A DNA stretch of 64,000 bases from the NCBI GenBank assembly GCA_026398875.1, contig JAPLSB010000017.1, positions 186,001 to 250,000 on the forward strand, given 5' to 3'. Positions 38,955 to 51,546 of this stretch are shown piece after piece (the stretch's first letter is position 1; every line of letters begins with the position of its first letter). This DNA comes from Gammaproteobacteria bacterium. GTDB taxonomy: Bacteria; Pseudomonadota; Gammaproteobacteria; Nevskiales; Nevskiaceae. Under the pieces are notes generated by a model. The model was not told where the DNA came from. It did not search any database and worked only from the letters and a program-made list of their open reading frames with translations. Position numbers and translations under genes: made by a program.

Positions 38955-40505
38955 ATGACCTCGATTGACCGACGGCACTTCCGGCGGCCTGCCCGGCCGC
39001 GCTTCTGGGCGCAGGTGCTGCTGTGCTGCGCGGCCATGCTGCCGGCACTGGCGCAGGCGTTCGATCTCGACGATGTCGTGGTCAAGGCGCGGCAGCTCGC
39101 CGCCCAGCCGTTCCAGAAACCGGAAGGCCGGCAGCCGAAGGCACTGCAGCAGATCGGCTACGACCGTTATCGCGATATCCGCTACAAGGCCGATCGGGCC
39201 GTGTGGCGCGCCGAAAAGCTGCCGTTCGAACTGCAGTTCTTCCACCAGGGGCTGTACTACGACCGCCCGGTGCGGATCAGCGAGATCAACGGTCGCGCGA
39301 TTCGCGAACTGAAGTTTTCGCCGGATGACTTCGATTACGGCGACAACAAGGTCGACGCCGAATCGTTCCGTGATCTCGGCTTCGCCGGCTTCCGTGTCCA
39401 TTTCGCCGTCAACACGCCGAAGTACAAGGACGAGGTGCTGGTGTTCCTCGGCGCCAGCTATCTGCGCGCGCTCGGCAAGGGCCAGCGCTACGGCCTGTCG
39501 GCCAGAGGCCTGGCGATCGATACCGGGCTGATCTCCGGCGAGGAGTTCCCGCGCTTCACCGATTTCTGGATCGTCAAGCCGACCGCGAACGCGAAGGAAC
39601 TGGTGATCTACGCGCTGCTCAATTCGCGCCGCGCCACCGGGGCCTACCGATTCGTGCTGAAACCGGGCACCGATACGGTGATCGACACCCGATCGCGCGT
39701 GTTCCTGCGCGAAAACGTCTCCAAGCTCGGCGTCGCACCGCTGACCAGCATGTACTACTTCGGCGAGAACCAGCCGGCGGATCACGAGGACTATCGGCCC
39801 GAAGTCCATGACTCCGACGGTCTGTCGATCGCCTCGGGCACCGGCGAGTGGATCTGGCGCCCGCTGGTCAACCCGAAGCGCTTGCTGGTCACCTCGTTCT
39901 CGATGACCAATCCGCAGGGCTTCGGCCTGATGCAGCGCGACCGCAAGTTCGAGCGCTTCGAAGATCTTGAGGTGCGGCATGAGCTGCGCCCGAGCCTGTG
40001 GATCGAACCGAAAGGCAGCTGGGGCGCCGGGCGTCTGGAACTGGTGCAGATTCCGACGCCGGACGAGACCAACGACAACATCGTCGCCTACTGGGTACCG
40101 GACAAGATGCCGGCCGCCACCGAGCCACTGGCGCTCGACTACCTGCAGCACTGGCAGATGGAAAGCGAAACCCGGCCGCCACTGGCCTGGGTCGACCAGA
40201 CCCGCCGAGGCCGCGGCGGCTATGGCCGCAATGACGACGGCAGCATCGGTCTGGTGGTCGATTTTGTCGGCCCGGCGCTGACCAAGCTCGCCGCCGACGC
40301 CAAGGTGGAAGGCGTGGTATCGGTCGATGGCAATGGCGAACTGCTGGAGCGCACCACCTACCGCAACGAAGTCACCGGCGGCTGGCGTGTCAGCCTGCGC
40401 CTGAAGCGGGTGGACGATGGCCGGCCGGTCGAACTGCGCGCTTATCTGAAGGGCGACAACAACACCTTGTCGGAAACCTGGAGCTATGTGCTGCCGCCGG
40501 GCTGA
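38955..40505 (+). CDS. opgG: Periplasmic glucan biosynthesis protein OpgG
   Basis: About 516 residues. A signal peptide (with DRRHFRR before the hydrophobic stretch, cut near ALAQA) precedes the MdoG domain: FDLDDVVVKARQLAAQPF, YRDIRYKADRAVWR, LPFELQFFHQGLYYDRPV and the Ig-like C-terminal domain. OpgG shapes or branches osmoregulated periplasmic glucans made by OpgH. The Arg-rich leader recalls the Tat signal of the paralogue OpgD, but no full RRxFLK is present. The ATG at 38922 would add 11 residues. The gene is followed by opgH after 18 bp. Confidence 0.93.
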   Translation: MTSIDRRHFRRPARPRFWAQVLLCCAAMLPALAQAFDLDDVVVKARQLAAQPFQKPEGRQPKALQQIGYDRYRDIRYKADRAVWRAEKLPFELQFFHQGLYYDRPVRISEINGRAIRELKFSPDDFDYGDNKVDAESFRDLGFAGFRVHFAVNTPKYKDEVLVFLGASYLRALGKGQRYGLSARGLAIDTGLISGEEFPRFTDFWIVKPTANAKELVIYALLNSRRATGAYRFVLKPGTDTVIDTRSRVFLRENVSKLGVAPLTSMYYFGENQPADHEDYRPEVHDSDGLSIASGTGEWIWRPLVNPKRLLVTSFSMTNPQGFGLMQRDRKFERFEDLEVRHELRPSLWIEPKGSWGAGRLELVQIPTPDETNDNIVAYWVPDKMPAATEPLALDYLQHWQMESETRPPLAWVDQTRRGRGGYGRNDDGSIGLVVDFVGPALTKLAADAKVEGVVSVDGNGELLERTTYRNEVTGGWRVSLRLKRVDDGRPVELRAYLKGDNNTLSETWSYVLPPG

Positions 40506-40523
40506 TCCGGGCTGCCGCTGCCG

Positions 40524-43022
40524 ATGACCATGTCCCCCGCCCTGTCCGCTGCCGAAGCCTACTGCGCACGCCTGCGCCTGCCCGACGACGTGCGCGCCGC
40601 GCTGCTCGCCGCTGCCGCTGGCAGCGACAAGCCGATCGCGGAAATCCACCGCCAGCTCGACGCCGAAGGCTTCGATCCGGCCAACCCGGCGTTCGGCTCG
40701 ATCGCGCCACGACTGCGGATGGCGCTCGATGGCGCCACGCGGCGCGGCAATTCGCTGGAACAGCAGGCGTTCACCGAAGACGTGCAGGGCCGTGTGCGGC
40801 TGGCGTCGATGCCGCCGCTGAAGCGGGCGTCGTTCACCTCGCGCCCGTGGTCGAGCAATCCGCTGCGCGCGCTGCTGCGCTCGATCGGCAGGCTGCTGCT
40901 GGGCAATCGCGGTCAGGCATCCGGTGCCATTGGTGACCCTGGCCTGCCGACACCGGACGCGCCGGAGCCCGCCGGTCCGTGGCATGTCGCGGCCTCGGTA
41001 CGCCGTTTCACGCTGGTGTTCCTGGTGATCGCCCAGACCGTGGTTGCCACCTACTACATGACCGCCGTGCTGCCGTACCACGGTCACCATGCGCTGGAAG
41101 TGGCGATGCTGATCCTCTACGCGGTGCTGTTCGGCTGGGTGTCGGCCGGCTTCTGGACCGCGATGATGGGCTTCCTGCAACTGCTGATCGGCCAGGATCG
41201 CTATTCGATCAATTCGAAGCGGGTGCCGGATACGCGGCTGCCGGAGTCGGCGCGCACGGCGATCCTGATGCCGATCTGCAACGAGAACACCGCCCGAGTG
41301 TTCGCCGGCCTGCGGGCGACTTATGACTCGGTGATGCGCAGCGGTCAGGGCCACGCGTTCGACTTCTACATCCTCAGCGACACCTCGGATCCGGACATCC
41401 GCGTCGCCGAACTCGAAGCCTGGCTGCAGCTGTGCCGCGAGGTCGGCGGCTTCGGCCGCATTCACTATCGCCGCCGCCGGCACCGGATCAAGCGCAAGAG
41501 CGGCAACATCGCCGACTTCTGCCGGCGTTGGGGTTCGGGCTTCAAGTACATGGTGATTCTCGACGCCGACTCGGTGATGAGCGGCGCCTGTCTGGTCCGT
41601 CTGGCCCAGCTGATGGAAGCCAATCCAAGCGCCGGCATCATCCAGACTGCGCCGCGCGCCGCCGGCCGCGACACGCTGTACTCGCGCATCCAGCAGTTCG
41701 CGACTCGCGTCTACGGCCCGCTGTTCACTGCCGGTCTGCACTTCTGGCAGCTTGGCGAAAGCCACTACTGGGGCCACAACGCGATCATCCGCATGGCGCC
41801 ATTCCTGGCCCATTGCTCGCTGCCCCGGCTTCCGGGCCGCGGCGCGCTATCCGGCGAGATCCTCAGCCACGACTTCGTCGAAGCCGCGCTGATGCGCCGC
41901 GCCGGCTGGGCGGTATGGATCGCCTATGACCTCGACGGCTCGTACGAGGAAATGCCGCCGAATCTGCTCGACGAACTCAAGCGCGATCGCCGCTGGTGTC
42001 AAGGCAACCTGATGAACTTCCGGCTGTTTCTGACGTCCGGCTTGCATCCGGCGCACCGTGCGGTATTCATGACCGGCGTCATGGCTTACCTGTCGGCGCC
42101 GCTGTGGTTCGTGTCGCTGCTGCTGTCGACGGCGCTGCTGGCGACCCAGACATTCGCCGTGCCGCAGTACTTCACCGAACCGAACCAGCTGTATCCGTCA
42201 TGGCCGGAATGGCATCCGGAGTGGGCCATCGCCCTGTTCTCGGCGACCGCCACCCTGCTGTTCCTGCCAAAGATCCTGGCGGTGATCGTGATCCTCGCCA
42301 AGGGCACACGGAACTTCGGCGGCGGCGTGATCCTGACCCTGAGCATGCTGATGGAACTGCTGTTCTCGGCGATGCTGGCACCGGTGCGGATGCTGTTTCA
42401 TGCCCACTTCGTCACCGCCGCACTGCTCGGCATCGGCATCGTCTGGAAGTCGCCGCCGCGCGAGGATTCGCAGACACCGTGGTCGGAAGCGATCGCCCGC
42501 CACGGCTTCGGCACCGTGCTCGGTCTGGCCTGGGCGGCCCTGGTCTATTTCCTCGAACCGGCATTCCTGTGGTGGCTGCTGCCGGTGGTCGGCGCGCTGA
42601 TGCTGGCGATTCCGCTGTCGGTGTGGTCGAGCAAGGTGACGCTGGGCCGTCTGTTCAAGCGCGGCCGCTTCTTCCTGATTCCCGAGGAAGCGGTGCCGCC
42701 GCGGGAACTGCGCTGGACGGCGCTCGGTTTCAAGCGAGCGCCGGAATACGGCGATTTCAAGGCCGCTGTCGTCGATCCAGTGGCCAATGCGCTGGTCTGC
42801 GCCGCCGGCACGGCACGTCTGTACCACTCTGCAGCAACGCAGACCGAACGGCTGGCGCTGGTCCAGAGCGCCCTGCTGCACGGCCCGACCAAGCTCGACT
42901 CGGCGCAGAAGAACATGCTGCTGACCGACTCCGTGGCGCTGTCCCGATTGCACCTGCTGGTCTGGTCCGCACCGGATGTGCACGGTGACTGGGGCACTAA
43001 ACCGACTCCGGCGCTGTCATGA
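40524..43022 (+). CDS. opgH: Glucan beta-1,2-glucosyltransferase OpgH
   Basis: An 832-residue inner-membrane GT2 enzyme that makes the glucan backbone from UDP-glucose. Long cytoplasmic N-terminus; membrane helices around residues 155-175 and 190-225; the GT2 core with [21 protein letters not shown] (DxD-type metal site), [19 protein letters not shown] and the RDRRWCQGN (QxxRW-like) block; then several helices ([16 protein letters not shown] and others). OPGs respond to low osmolarity. Cotranscribed with opgG, and no clear ribosome site is seen before the ATG, so coupling is likely. Confidence 0.95.
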   Translation: MTMSPALSAAEAYCARLRLPDDVRAALLAAAAGSDKPIAEIHRQLDAEGFDPANPAFGSIAPRLRMALDGATRRGNSLEQQAFTEDVQGRVRLASMPPLKRASFTSRPWSSNPLRALLRSIGRLLLGNRGQASGAIGDPGLPTPDAPEPAGPWHVAASVRRFTLVFLVIAQTVVATYYMTAVLPYHGHHALEVAMLILYAVLFGWVSAGFWTAMMGFLQLLIGQDRYSINSKRVPDTRLPESARTAILMPICNENTARVFAGLRATYDSVMRSGQGHAFDFYILSDTSDPDIRVAELEAWLQLCREVGGFGRIHYRRRRHRIKRKSGNIADFCRRWGSGFKYMVILDADSVMSGACLVRLAQLMEANPSAGIIQTAPRAAGRDTLYSRIQQFATRVYGPLFTAGLHFWQLGESHYWGHNAIIRMAPFLAHCSLPRLPGRGALSGEILSHDFVEAALMRRAGWAVWIAYDLDGSYEEMPPNLLDELKRDRRWCQGNLMNFRLFLTSGLHPAHRAVFMTGVMAYLSAPLWFVSLLLSTALLATQTFAVPQYFTEPNQLYPSWPEWHPEWAIALFSATATLLFLPKILAVIVILAKGTRNFGGGVILTLSMLMELLFSAMLAPVRMLFHAHFVTAALLGIGIVWKSPPREDSQTPWSEAIARHGFGTVLGLAWAALVYFLEPAFLWWLLPVVGALMLAIPLSVWSSKVTLGRLFKRGRFFLIPEEAVPPRELRWTALGFKRAPEYGDFKAAVVDPVANALVCAAGTARLYHSAATQTERLALVQSALLHGPTKLDSAQKNMLLTDSVALSRLHLLVWSAPDVHGDWGTKPTPALS

Positions 43023-43096
43023 AAGCATCAAGACGCCGTCATAAACCTTGCACGCGCCGTTCATAGAGTGGCAGCACACGACCTCCGGAGCGTTCG

Positions 43097-43891
43097 ATGT
43101 CTGAAGCTGATGTGACCCGTCCGATTGCCACCGCGCCACGCTTCGAGGCCGGATTCGCAACCACGCCGCAAGCCATCGCTGAAACGCAGGCCCTTCGCTA
43201 CCGCATCTTCGCCGGCGAAATGGGCGCCGAGATCGACGGCGGCGAAGCCGGTCTGGATGTCGACCACTACGACGCCTATTGCCAGCACCTGACGGTGCGC
43301 GAGACCGCGACCGGCCGCCTCGTGGCCTGCACGCGCATCCTCACCGATGACAAGGCGCAGCGCGCCGGCGGCTTCTACTCGGCAGGCGAATTCGACCTGA
43401 AGATGATCGATTCGCTGCCCGGCCGGGTGATGGAAGTCGGTCGGACCTGCGTCGACGCCGAATTCCGCAACGGCGCTGTGATTGCCGTGCTTTGGCAGGC
43501 ACTGGCCGAGTTCATCATCCGCAACGGCTTCGATTACCTGTTCGGCTGCGCGTCGATCGGGCTCGAGGACGGCGGCGCCAACGCCCACGCGATCCTCAAT
43601 CAGATTCAGCAGAAGTACATGGCAGAAAGCTGGCAGCAGGTGCGCCCGCTGAATCCGCTGCCGGTCGCCGACGCGCGTCCGGCCGACAAGGCCCCGCGCC
43701 TGCCGCCGCTGCTGAAGGCTTATTTCAGCCTGGGCGCCAAGGCCTGCGGCGAGCCGTACTGGGATCGCGAGTTCAACTGTGCCGACGTGTTCGTGCTGCT
43801 GAACGTCACCGACCTGCACCCGCGCTATGCCCGCCACTTCCTGGATCGTTCGAAGATCGAGGAGAAGACGATTGTTGCGGGTCACGCTTAA
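43097..43891 (+). CDS. olsB: L-ornithine N-alpha-acyltransferase OlsB
   Basis: A 264-residue GNAT-fold enzyme that acylates ornithine with a 3-hydroxyacyl-ACP, first step of ornithine lipid synthesis. ALRYRIFAGEMGA, LDVDHYDAYCQHLTVRE, CTRILTDDKA and VMEVGRTCVDAEFRNGAVIAVLW, then YLFGCASIGLEDGG, are family blocks. GGAG lies 6 nt before the ATG. It overlaps the downstream acyltransferase gene by 20 nt, and the pair matches the olsB-olsA operon type. Ornithine lipids commonly rise when phosphate is scarce; no Pho box was found by eye. Confidence 0.92.
   Translation: MSEADVTRPIATAPRFEAGFATTPQAIAETQALRYRIFAGEMGAEIDGGEAGLDVDHYDAYCQHLTVRETATGRLVACTRILTDDKAQRAGGFYSAGEFDLKMIDSLPGRVMEVGRTCVDAEFRNGAVIAVLWQALAEFIIRNGFDYLFGCASIGLEDGGANAHAILNQIQQKYMAESWQQVRPLNPLPVADARPADKAPRLPPLLKAYFSLGAKACGEPYWDREFNCADVFVLLNVTDLHPRYARHFLDRSKIEEKTIVAGHA
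43861..43877 (+). promoter_or_regulatory. Ribosome site fixing a TTG start for olsA
   Basis: GGAG at 43861-43864 within olsB, 7 nt before TTG 43872. A second TTG follows directly. The only upstream in-frame ATG, at 43827, adds an Arg-rich leader unlike the family. Confidence 0.65.
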
Positions 43892-44642
43892 AGGCCTGCG
43901 CGTCATTTCCCACCTGCTGGTGGGACTGCTGCTGGCGGTGTTCGTTGCCGTCCACGGCAAGGGCCGGTTTTCGCGCGAGAACCTTGGCACCTGGTGGAAC
44001 AAGGTGCTGCTGCGCATCCTCGATGTGAAACTGGTCGTGCGCGGCGAACGCCTGCCCGGCACCCGGGTCATGGTCTGCAATCACATCTCGTGGCTCGACA
44101 TTCCGGTGGTCGGAGCCTGCGAGCCGACGCGCTTCGTGTCGAAGGCGGAAGTCGGCGAATGGCCGGTGATCGGCTGGCTGGCCGACGCGGCCGGCACGTT
44201 CTACCTGCGGCGCGGTTCCGGCGGTACCAAGCAGCTGATCGAATCGATCGACCAGCACCTCGGCCATGACTCGGTGGTGTTCTTCCCGGAAGGCACGACC
44301 ACCGATGGCTCGATCGTGCTGAAGTTCCAGCCGCGCCTGTTCGCCACCGCGATCGAGACTCGGCGGCCGGTGCAGCCGATCGCACTGCGTTTCTCGAAGG
44401 CAGCGGACGGCACCGCGACCGCGCCCTACATCGGCGACGACGTGCTGGTCGACAACATCGTGCGGCTGCTCAGGCACGGATCGATCACCGCGGAGCTGAC
44501 CTACTGCTCGCCGATCGACCCGGAAGGTCACGACCGCGCCAGCCTCGCCTTGGCCGCCCATACCGCGATCTGCGCGGTGGTGGCGCCGGATTCGATCCGG
44601 ACACCGCCGGCGCGGCAGCCGCGCAACGCCATCGCGGCGTAA
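43872..44642 (+). CDS. olsA: Lyso-ornithine lipid acyltransferase OlsA
   Basis: A 256-residue PlsC-like O-acyltransferase that adds the second acyl chain to lyso-ornithine lipid. The N-terminal helix HLLVGLLLAVFVAVHG anchors it; then motif I VCNHISWLDIPV (HxxxxD), motif II LADAAGTFYLRRG, and motif III VVFFPEGTTTDGS. TTG start inferred from spacing. Co-translated with olsB. The neighbouring function makes OlsA more likely than general lysophosphatidate acylation. Confidence 0.88.
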   Translation: MLRVTLKGLRVISHLLVGLLLAVFVAVHGKGRFSRENLGTWWNKVLLRILDVKLVVRGERLPGTRVMVCNHISWLDIPVVGACEPTRFVSKAEVGEWPVIGWLADAAGTFYLRRGSGGTKQLIESIDQHLGHDSVVFFPEGTTTDGSIVLKFQPRLFATAIETRRPVQPIALRFSKAADGTATAPYIGDDVLVDNIVRLLRHGSITAELTYCSPIDPEGHDRASLALAAHTAICAVVAPDSIRTPPARQPRNAIAA

Positions 44643-44714
44643 ACGCGGGCTTCGCGCCGTGAAGCGCTGCGCAGCGGCGTAAACTTTACGGCAGTTCCGC
44701 GTGAGATCGTCCCC

Positions 44715-45710
44715 GTGTCCGAGCAGCCTCCCGTAGCGCCCCCTGCCCCGCTGGTTGCCGGCGTGAAGCTGCGCGCCGCCGACAAGATGGCGCGCATTCC
44801 GGTCAAGGTGGAACCGACGGTCAACCCGCTGCGCAAGCCGACCTGGATCCGCGCCAAGCTCGGCGAATCCGCCGAGGTCGCCAAGGTCAAGGCTGCGCTG
44901 CGCAGCAACGGCCTGCACACGGTCTGCGAGGAAGCCAGTTGCCCGAACCTGTCGGAGTGCTTCGGCAAGGGCACGGCGACGTTCATGATCATGGGCGACA
45001 TCTGCACTCGCCGCTGCCCGTTCTGCGATGTCGCCCACGGTCGGCCGAAGCCGCTCGACAGCGACGAACCGGCGAAGCTGGCCCGGACGATCGCCGACAT
45101 GGGCCTGCGCTATGTGGTGATCACCAGTGTCGACCGCGACGACCTGCGCGACGGCGGTGCGGCCCACTTCGCGGCCTGCATCACCGCGTCGCGCCGCGCG
45201 TCACCGAAACTGACCATCGAAGTGCTGGTGCCGGATTTCCGCGGCCGCATGGACCCGGCACTGGCGATCTTCAAGGACGCCCCACCGGACGTCTTCAACC
45301 ACAACCTGGAAACCGTGCCGCGCCTCTACAAGCAGGCCCGTCCGGGGTCCGATTACGAGTGGTCGCTGGACCTGCTCGAACGCTTCAAGGGCCTGCATCC
45401 GGCCGTTCCGACCAAGTCCGGCCTGATGCTCGGCCTTGGCGAGGAAATCGAGGAAATCGAGCAGGTGATGCGCGACCTGCGCGCCCACGGCGTCAACATG
45501 CTGACCCTGGGTCAGTACCTGCAGCCATCGAAGCACCATCTGCCGGTATCACGTTACGTGCACCCGGACGAGTTCGAGCGCCTGCGCGTGCTCGGCCTCG
45601 AAATGGGCTTCGATCATGTCGCCAGCGGGCCGATGGTGCGCTCGTCATACCACGCCGACCAGCAGGCGCATGGCGTGCTCGCCGAATCTGCGGCGACCCC
45701 GCAGGCCTGA
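44715..45710 (+). CDS. lipA: Lipoyl synthase
   Basis: A 331-residue radical SAM enzyme that inserts two sulfurs into octanoyl chains on lipoyl domains. The auxiliary cluster motif [12 protein letters not shown] (CX4CX5C) and the radical SAM motif CTRRCPFC (CX3CX2C) are intact; [18 protein letters not shown] and [11 protein letters not shown] follow, with a C-terminal [10 protein letters not shown] (conserved RSSYxA). GTG start. The octanoyltransferase gene lipB is not in the window. It converges with osmC 9 bp away. Confidence 0.97.
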   Translation: MSEQPPVAPPAPLVAGVKLRAADKMARIPVKVEPTVNPLRKPTWIRAKLGESAEVAKVKAALRSNGLHTVCEEASCPNLSECFGKGTATFMIMGDICTRRCPFCDVAHGRPKPLDSDEPAKLARTIADMGLRYVVITSVDRDDLRDGGAAHFAACITASRRASPKLTIEVLVPDFRGRMDPALAIFKDAPPDVFNHNLETVPRLYKQARPGSDYEWSLDLLERFKGLHPAVPTKSGLMLGLGEEIEEIEQVMRDLRAHGVNMLTLGQYLQPSKHHLPVSRYVHPDEFERLRVLGLEMGFDHVASGPMVRSSYHADQQAHGVLAESAATPQA

Positions 45711-45719
45711 GGCCGACGC

Positions 45720-47826
<2,107 letters not shown>

Positions 47827-47925
47827 GTGCGGATCGGAGTCGGTCGGGTGCGAAGGCGCATAGCCTAAGAGTGCGCCCGGACATTTGCACCGCAGTCGAG
47901 CCAAACCCATACTTCGGCCGCTTTC

Positions 47926-47942
47926 AAGGACCTCCCCGCTTG
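47926..47942 (+). promoter_or_regulatory. Ribosome site fixing a TTG start for lptD
   Basis: AAGGA at 47926-47930, 9 nt before TTG 47940-47942. The signal peptide begins within a few codons of this TTG, and upstream in-frame ATG at 47727 lies inside amgK coding sequence. Confidence 0.75.
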
Positions 47943-50162
47943 CAACTTCCGAACTCCAGACTGCTGCGCGTCTGCGCAGCGCTTGTGGTGCTGTGCAGCC
48001 TGCCTGCGCGTGCCGAGCCGGCCTCCTGCCCGCAGCTCGATTTCACTCGCGAACTGCCCCCGATCCCGGTCGACCCGAAGCTGACTCTGACTGCCGACCG
48101 CGCCGATCTCGCCGAAGGCGGGCTTTCGAGCCTGAGCGGCTCGGTGCGGGTCAGCCAGAACGGCCGCGAGTTCGCGGCCGAGCAGGTCAACTACAGCGAA
48201 GTCGAACAGCGCGTGCGTACCGATTCGCAGACGCTGTTCCGCGATGCCAACTACGCGATCCGCAGCGGCAAGACCGATTACGACCTGAATCTCGGCAGCG
48301 GCGTGTTCCTCGACAACAGCTTCACGCTGCGCTCGATCGGCGGCCGCGGCGAAGCCGACCGCATCACCGTGCGCGAGGACGGCAGGGCGCGTCTGGATGG
48401 CGTGCGCTTCACCACCTGCGCACCGGGCAACGAGGCCTGGACACTGTCGGCATCGACGATCAAGTTCGATGAGGACAGCGGCCGCGGAGAAGCGACCAAC
48501 GCGCTGCTGCGTTTCCAGCACGTGCCGATCTTCTACCTGCCGTGGTTCCAGTTCCCGATCGACGGGCTGCGTCATTCCGGCTTCCTGTTCCCGATCGTCG
48601 GCAACAACCAGAACACCGGCTTCGACATTCGCTGGCCGGTGTACCTGAATCTGGGTCCGAATTACGACATGACGCTGATCCCGCGCTACCTGTCGGAGCG
48701 CGGCACGCAGATCGGTGGCCAGTTCCGCTATCTGCTCGACAATCACAGCGGCGATCTGTTCGGCGAGTTCCTGCCCAGCGATCAGCGTCTCGACAACCGG
48801 AGCCGCAGCTATCTCGACTTCCGCCACGTCGGCGCCTTGAGCAGCCGTGTCGGCCTCGAAGCGAAGTACGGCGGGGTCAGCGACCGCGATTACTTCACGA
48901 CCTTCGGCGGCGGTGTCGATCTGACTTCGACCCCGTTCCTGGAACGCGGCGCGCGGCTGACCTATCAGGCGCCGACGACCTTCCGCGTCGAAGCGCTGGT
49001 GCAGGATTACCAGACGCTGTCGCAAGTGCAAACCGCATCGGCGCTTGGCGTTGCCGATCCGTATCAGCGGCTGCCGCAGGTTCGGGTCGACGCCGCTTCG
49101 AAGAACAGTTTCCTCGGCGCGCGCGCCGGCTTCTTCGGCGAATTCACCAACTTCGCACGCGCGAACTCGGTCGAAGGTCAGCGCGTCATCGCCCAGCCCT
49201 ACATTCGCTGGGAACGCGATCAGCTGTTCTGGTACGCCAATGCCCAGGCCGATCTGTCGTACACCGCCTACAACCTGACCAATGTTGCCGACGGCGGCGC
49301 CGATGCGCCGCGCCGCACGCTGCCGCAGTTCAGCGCCGAAAGCGGTCTGCGCTTCGAACGGCTGACCGATGGCGGCAACGTGCAGACGCTCGAACCGCGG
49401 CTGTTCTACCTGTACACCCCGTTCCGCGAGCAGGACGAACTGCCGCTGTTCGACTCCGGCCTGCCGGACTTCGACCTCCCGCAGCTGTTCGCGCGCAACC
49501 GCTATTCAGGCTATGACCGCGTCTCCGACGCCAACCAGCTGACCACGGCCGTGACCTCGCGCCTGATCGAGTCCGACTCCGGCATCGCCCGGCTCAGCGC
49601 CACGCTCGGCCAGATCTACTATTTCCGTGGCCCGCGGGTCGATCTTCCGGGCTTCGCGACGCCAAGCGAGGGCAGTTCGAACTTCCTCGGCAACATCGAC
49701 TACGCGCTGTCGATGAACTGGTCGGCCGTGGCCACCACGGAGGTGTCGTCCATGTTCGACAAGGTCGTGCGCAGCTCGGTGGCGCTGCGCTACCGCGATG
49801 GGCTTGCCGACAGCGGCCGCCGCTTCGATCTTGCCTATCGCTACCGTCGCACCTTGCTCGAACAGGCCGACGCCAGCTTCTCATCGCCGATTGCCGACGC
49901 CTGGCGGCTGGCGGCGCGACTGCGCTACAGCCTGCGCGACTCGACGACGCTTGAATCGTTCGCCGGCCTCGAATACTCGACCTGCTGCTGGGCGGTCAGC
50001 GGCACCTATCGGCGCTATCTGGTCGGTGGCATCGATCGTTTCAACAACGGTTTCTACGTCCAGCTTGAACTGAAGGGCCTCAGCAAGATCGGCAACGGCT
50101 TCGAACGCCTGCTGCCCAGCGACGACTTCGCCGCCGACAAACGCAGCGCCAACGGCCGCTGA
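47940..50162 (+). CDS. lptD: LPS-assembly outer-membrane protein LptD
   Basis: A 740-residue protein that, with LptE, places lipopolysaccharide in the outer leaflet. Signal peptide 1-25 (cut after ARA); an OstA/LptA-like beta-jellyroll (LTLTADRADLAEGG to about 230); then the large barrel. The mature protein has exactly four conserved Cys: Cys30, Cys160 and the adjacent Cys682-Cys683 (STCCW), matching the disulfide pattern of E. coli LptD (31, 173, 724, 725). The start is TTG. It heads lptD-surA-pdxA-rsmA. Confidence 0.95.
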   Translation: MQLPNSRLLRVCAALVVLCSLPARAEPASCPQLDFTRELPPIPVDPKLTLTADRADLAEGGLSSLSGSVRVSQNGREFAAEQVNYSEVEQRVRTDSQTLFRDANYAIRSGKTDYDLNLGSGVFLDNSFTLRSIGGRGEADRITVREDGRARLDGVRFTTCAPGNEAWTLSASTIKFDEDSGRGEATNALLRFQHVPIFYLPWFQFPIDGLRHSGFLFPIVGNNQNTGFDIRWPVYLNLGPNYDMTLIPRYLSERGTQIGGQFRYLLDNHSGDLFGEFLPSDQRLDNRSRSYLDFRHVGALSSRVGLEAKYGGVSDRDYFTTFGGGVDLTSTPFLERGARLTYQAPTTFRVEALVQDYQTLSQVQTASALGVADPYQRLPQVRVDAASKNSFLGARAGFFGEFTNFARANSVEGQRVIAQPYIRWERDQLFWYANAQADLSYTAYNLTNVADGGADAPRRTLPQFSAESGLRFERLTDGGNVQTLEPRLFYLYTPFREQDELPLFDSGLPDFDLPQLFARNRYSGYDRVSDANQLTTAVTSRLIESDSGIARLSATLGQIYYFRGPRVDLPGFATPSEGSSNFLGNIDYALSMNWSAVATTEVSSMFDKVVRSSVALRYRDGLADSGRRFDLAYRYRRTLLEQADASFSSPIADAWRLAARLRYSLRDSTTLESFAGLEYSTCCWAVSGTYRRYLVGGIDRFNNGFYVQLELKGLSKIGNGFERLLPSDDFAADKRSANGR

Positions 50163-50219
50163 AGCGGCGCCGGAGCGCGTGATAACCTTGCCGCTTCCGC
50201 CGTCCTGATCGCGCTCGTG

Positions 50220-51536
50220 ATGCTGCCCAAGCCCTTGAAATTGCTCGCTGTCGTGTTCGCTGCCGGATGCAGCGTCGGCGTCGTCCAGGCTGCCGAGACC
50301 ATCGACCGGATCATCGCCGTCGTCAACGATGGCGTGGTGCTGGACAGCGAAATGGACCGCTCGATGAAGCTCGCCGAAGCACAGCTGCGCGAGCGCAACA
50401 TCGCGATGCCGCCGGCTGGCGTGCTGGAAACCCAGGTGCTGGAGCGGCTGATCGTTACCCGCCTGCAGACCCAGCGGGCACAGGAAGCCGGTATCCGCAT
50501 CGACGATCGCGAACTGAACGAGGTGCTGGCCTCGGTCGCCGCGCAGAACAAGCTGAGCCTGCAGCAGTTCATCGACGTGGTGAAGAAAGACGGGTTGGAC
50601 TATCCGTCGATCCGCGAGCAGATCCGCGATGAAGTGCTGACCCAGCGCGTGCGCCAGAAGGAAGTCGGTTCACGCGTGCAGGTCACCGAGCAGGACGTCG
50701 ATCTGGCACTCGCCAACGCGAGCGCGGACGACACCACCGAGTACCGCCTGTCGCACATCCTGGTGTCGGTGCCGGACGGCGCGACCACCGAAGCGCGGGA
50801 AGGCGCGCGTGCCAAGGCCGCTGCACTGCTCAAGCGTGCCCGCGACGGCGAAGACTTTGCTCAGCTGGCGATTGCCAATTCCGATGGCCAGCAGGCGCTG
50901 TCGGGCGGCGATCTGGACTGGCGCAAGGCTTCCAACCTGCCGACGGCGTTCGCACTCGCGGCGCCGAAGCTGAAGGTCGGCGACGTTGCCGATGTCATCG
51001 AATCCGGCAGCGGCTTCAACATCGTCAAGCTCACCGACCTGCGCGACGCCGGTGAGAAGGCGATGATCAGCGAGACCAAATCGCAACACATCCTGCTGAT
51101 GAACAATCAGCTGCGCGACGAGGCGGCCACGCAGGCGCAGATCCGGGAAATCCGCGATCGCCTCGACAAGAACGAGGACTTCGCGGCGCTGGCCAAGAAG
51201 TATTCGGACGACCCTGGTTCGAAAAACGCCGGCGGCGACCTCGGCTGGCAGCCACCCGGCGTGTTCGCGCCGGAGTTTCAGGCAGCGCTCGACGCGCTCG
51301 AACCGGGCCAGACCAGCCAGCCGTTCCACACCCAGTTCGGCTGGCACATCGCGCGCGTGCTCGAGCGCCGCACTCGCGATGCCACCGTCGATGCCCGCCG
51401 TGGCCGCGCCCGCCAGTCGATCCAGGTCCGCAAGGAAGCCGAGGAATACGAAGCCTGGATGCGCCGTCTGCGTGAAGAAGCCTACGTCGAGTACCGGCTG
51501 ACGCCGACCGACAAGGCTGCCAAGCCAGCCGGCTAG
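50220..51536 (+). CDS. surA: Periplasmic chaperone / peptidyl-prolyl isomerase SurA
   Basis: A 438-residue protein that escorts outer-membrane proteins, LptD among them, through the periplasm. Signal peptide to about VVQAAE; the N-domain begins [19 protein letters not shown]; two parvulin domains follow ([16 protein letters not shown] and SQHILLMNN...), then the C-terminal helix. Start is ATG at 50220, with GTG directly before it; no strong ribosome site. Lies 57 bp after lptD and 10 bp before pdxA. Confidence 0.95.
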   Translation: MLPKPLKLLAVVFAAGCSVGVVQAAETIDRIIAVVNDGVVLDSEMDRSMKLAEAQLRERNIAMPPAGVLETQVLERLIVTRLQTQRAQEAGIRIDDRELNEVLASVAAQNKLSLQQFIDVVKKDGLDYPSIREQIRDEVLTQRVRQKEVGSRVQVTEQDVDLALANASADDTTEYRLSHILVSVPDGATTEAREGARAKAAALLKRARDGEDFAQLAIANSDGQQALSGGDLDWRKASNLPTAFALAAPKLKVGDVADVIESGSGFNIVKLTDLRDAGEKAMISETKSQHILLMNNQLRDEAATQAQIREIRDRLDKNEDFAALAKKYSDDPGSKNAGGDLGWQPPGVFAPEFQAALDALEPGQTSQPFHTQFGWHIARVLERRTRDATVDARRGRARQSIQVRKEAEEYEAWMRRLREEAYVEYRLTPTDKAAKPAG

Positions 51537-51546
51537 GACATTCCGC

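Noticed and set aside
38847-41813. A 988-codon open frame on the minus strand opposite rnt, opgG and opgH
   Set aside because: It is antisense to three well-supported genes, has His/Gln/Arg-rich low-complexity sequence, and lacks a ribosome site.
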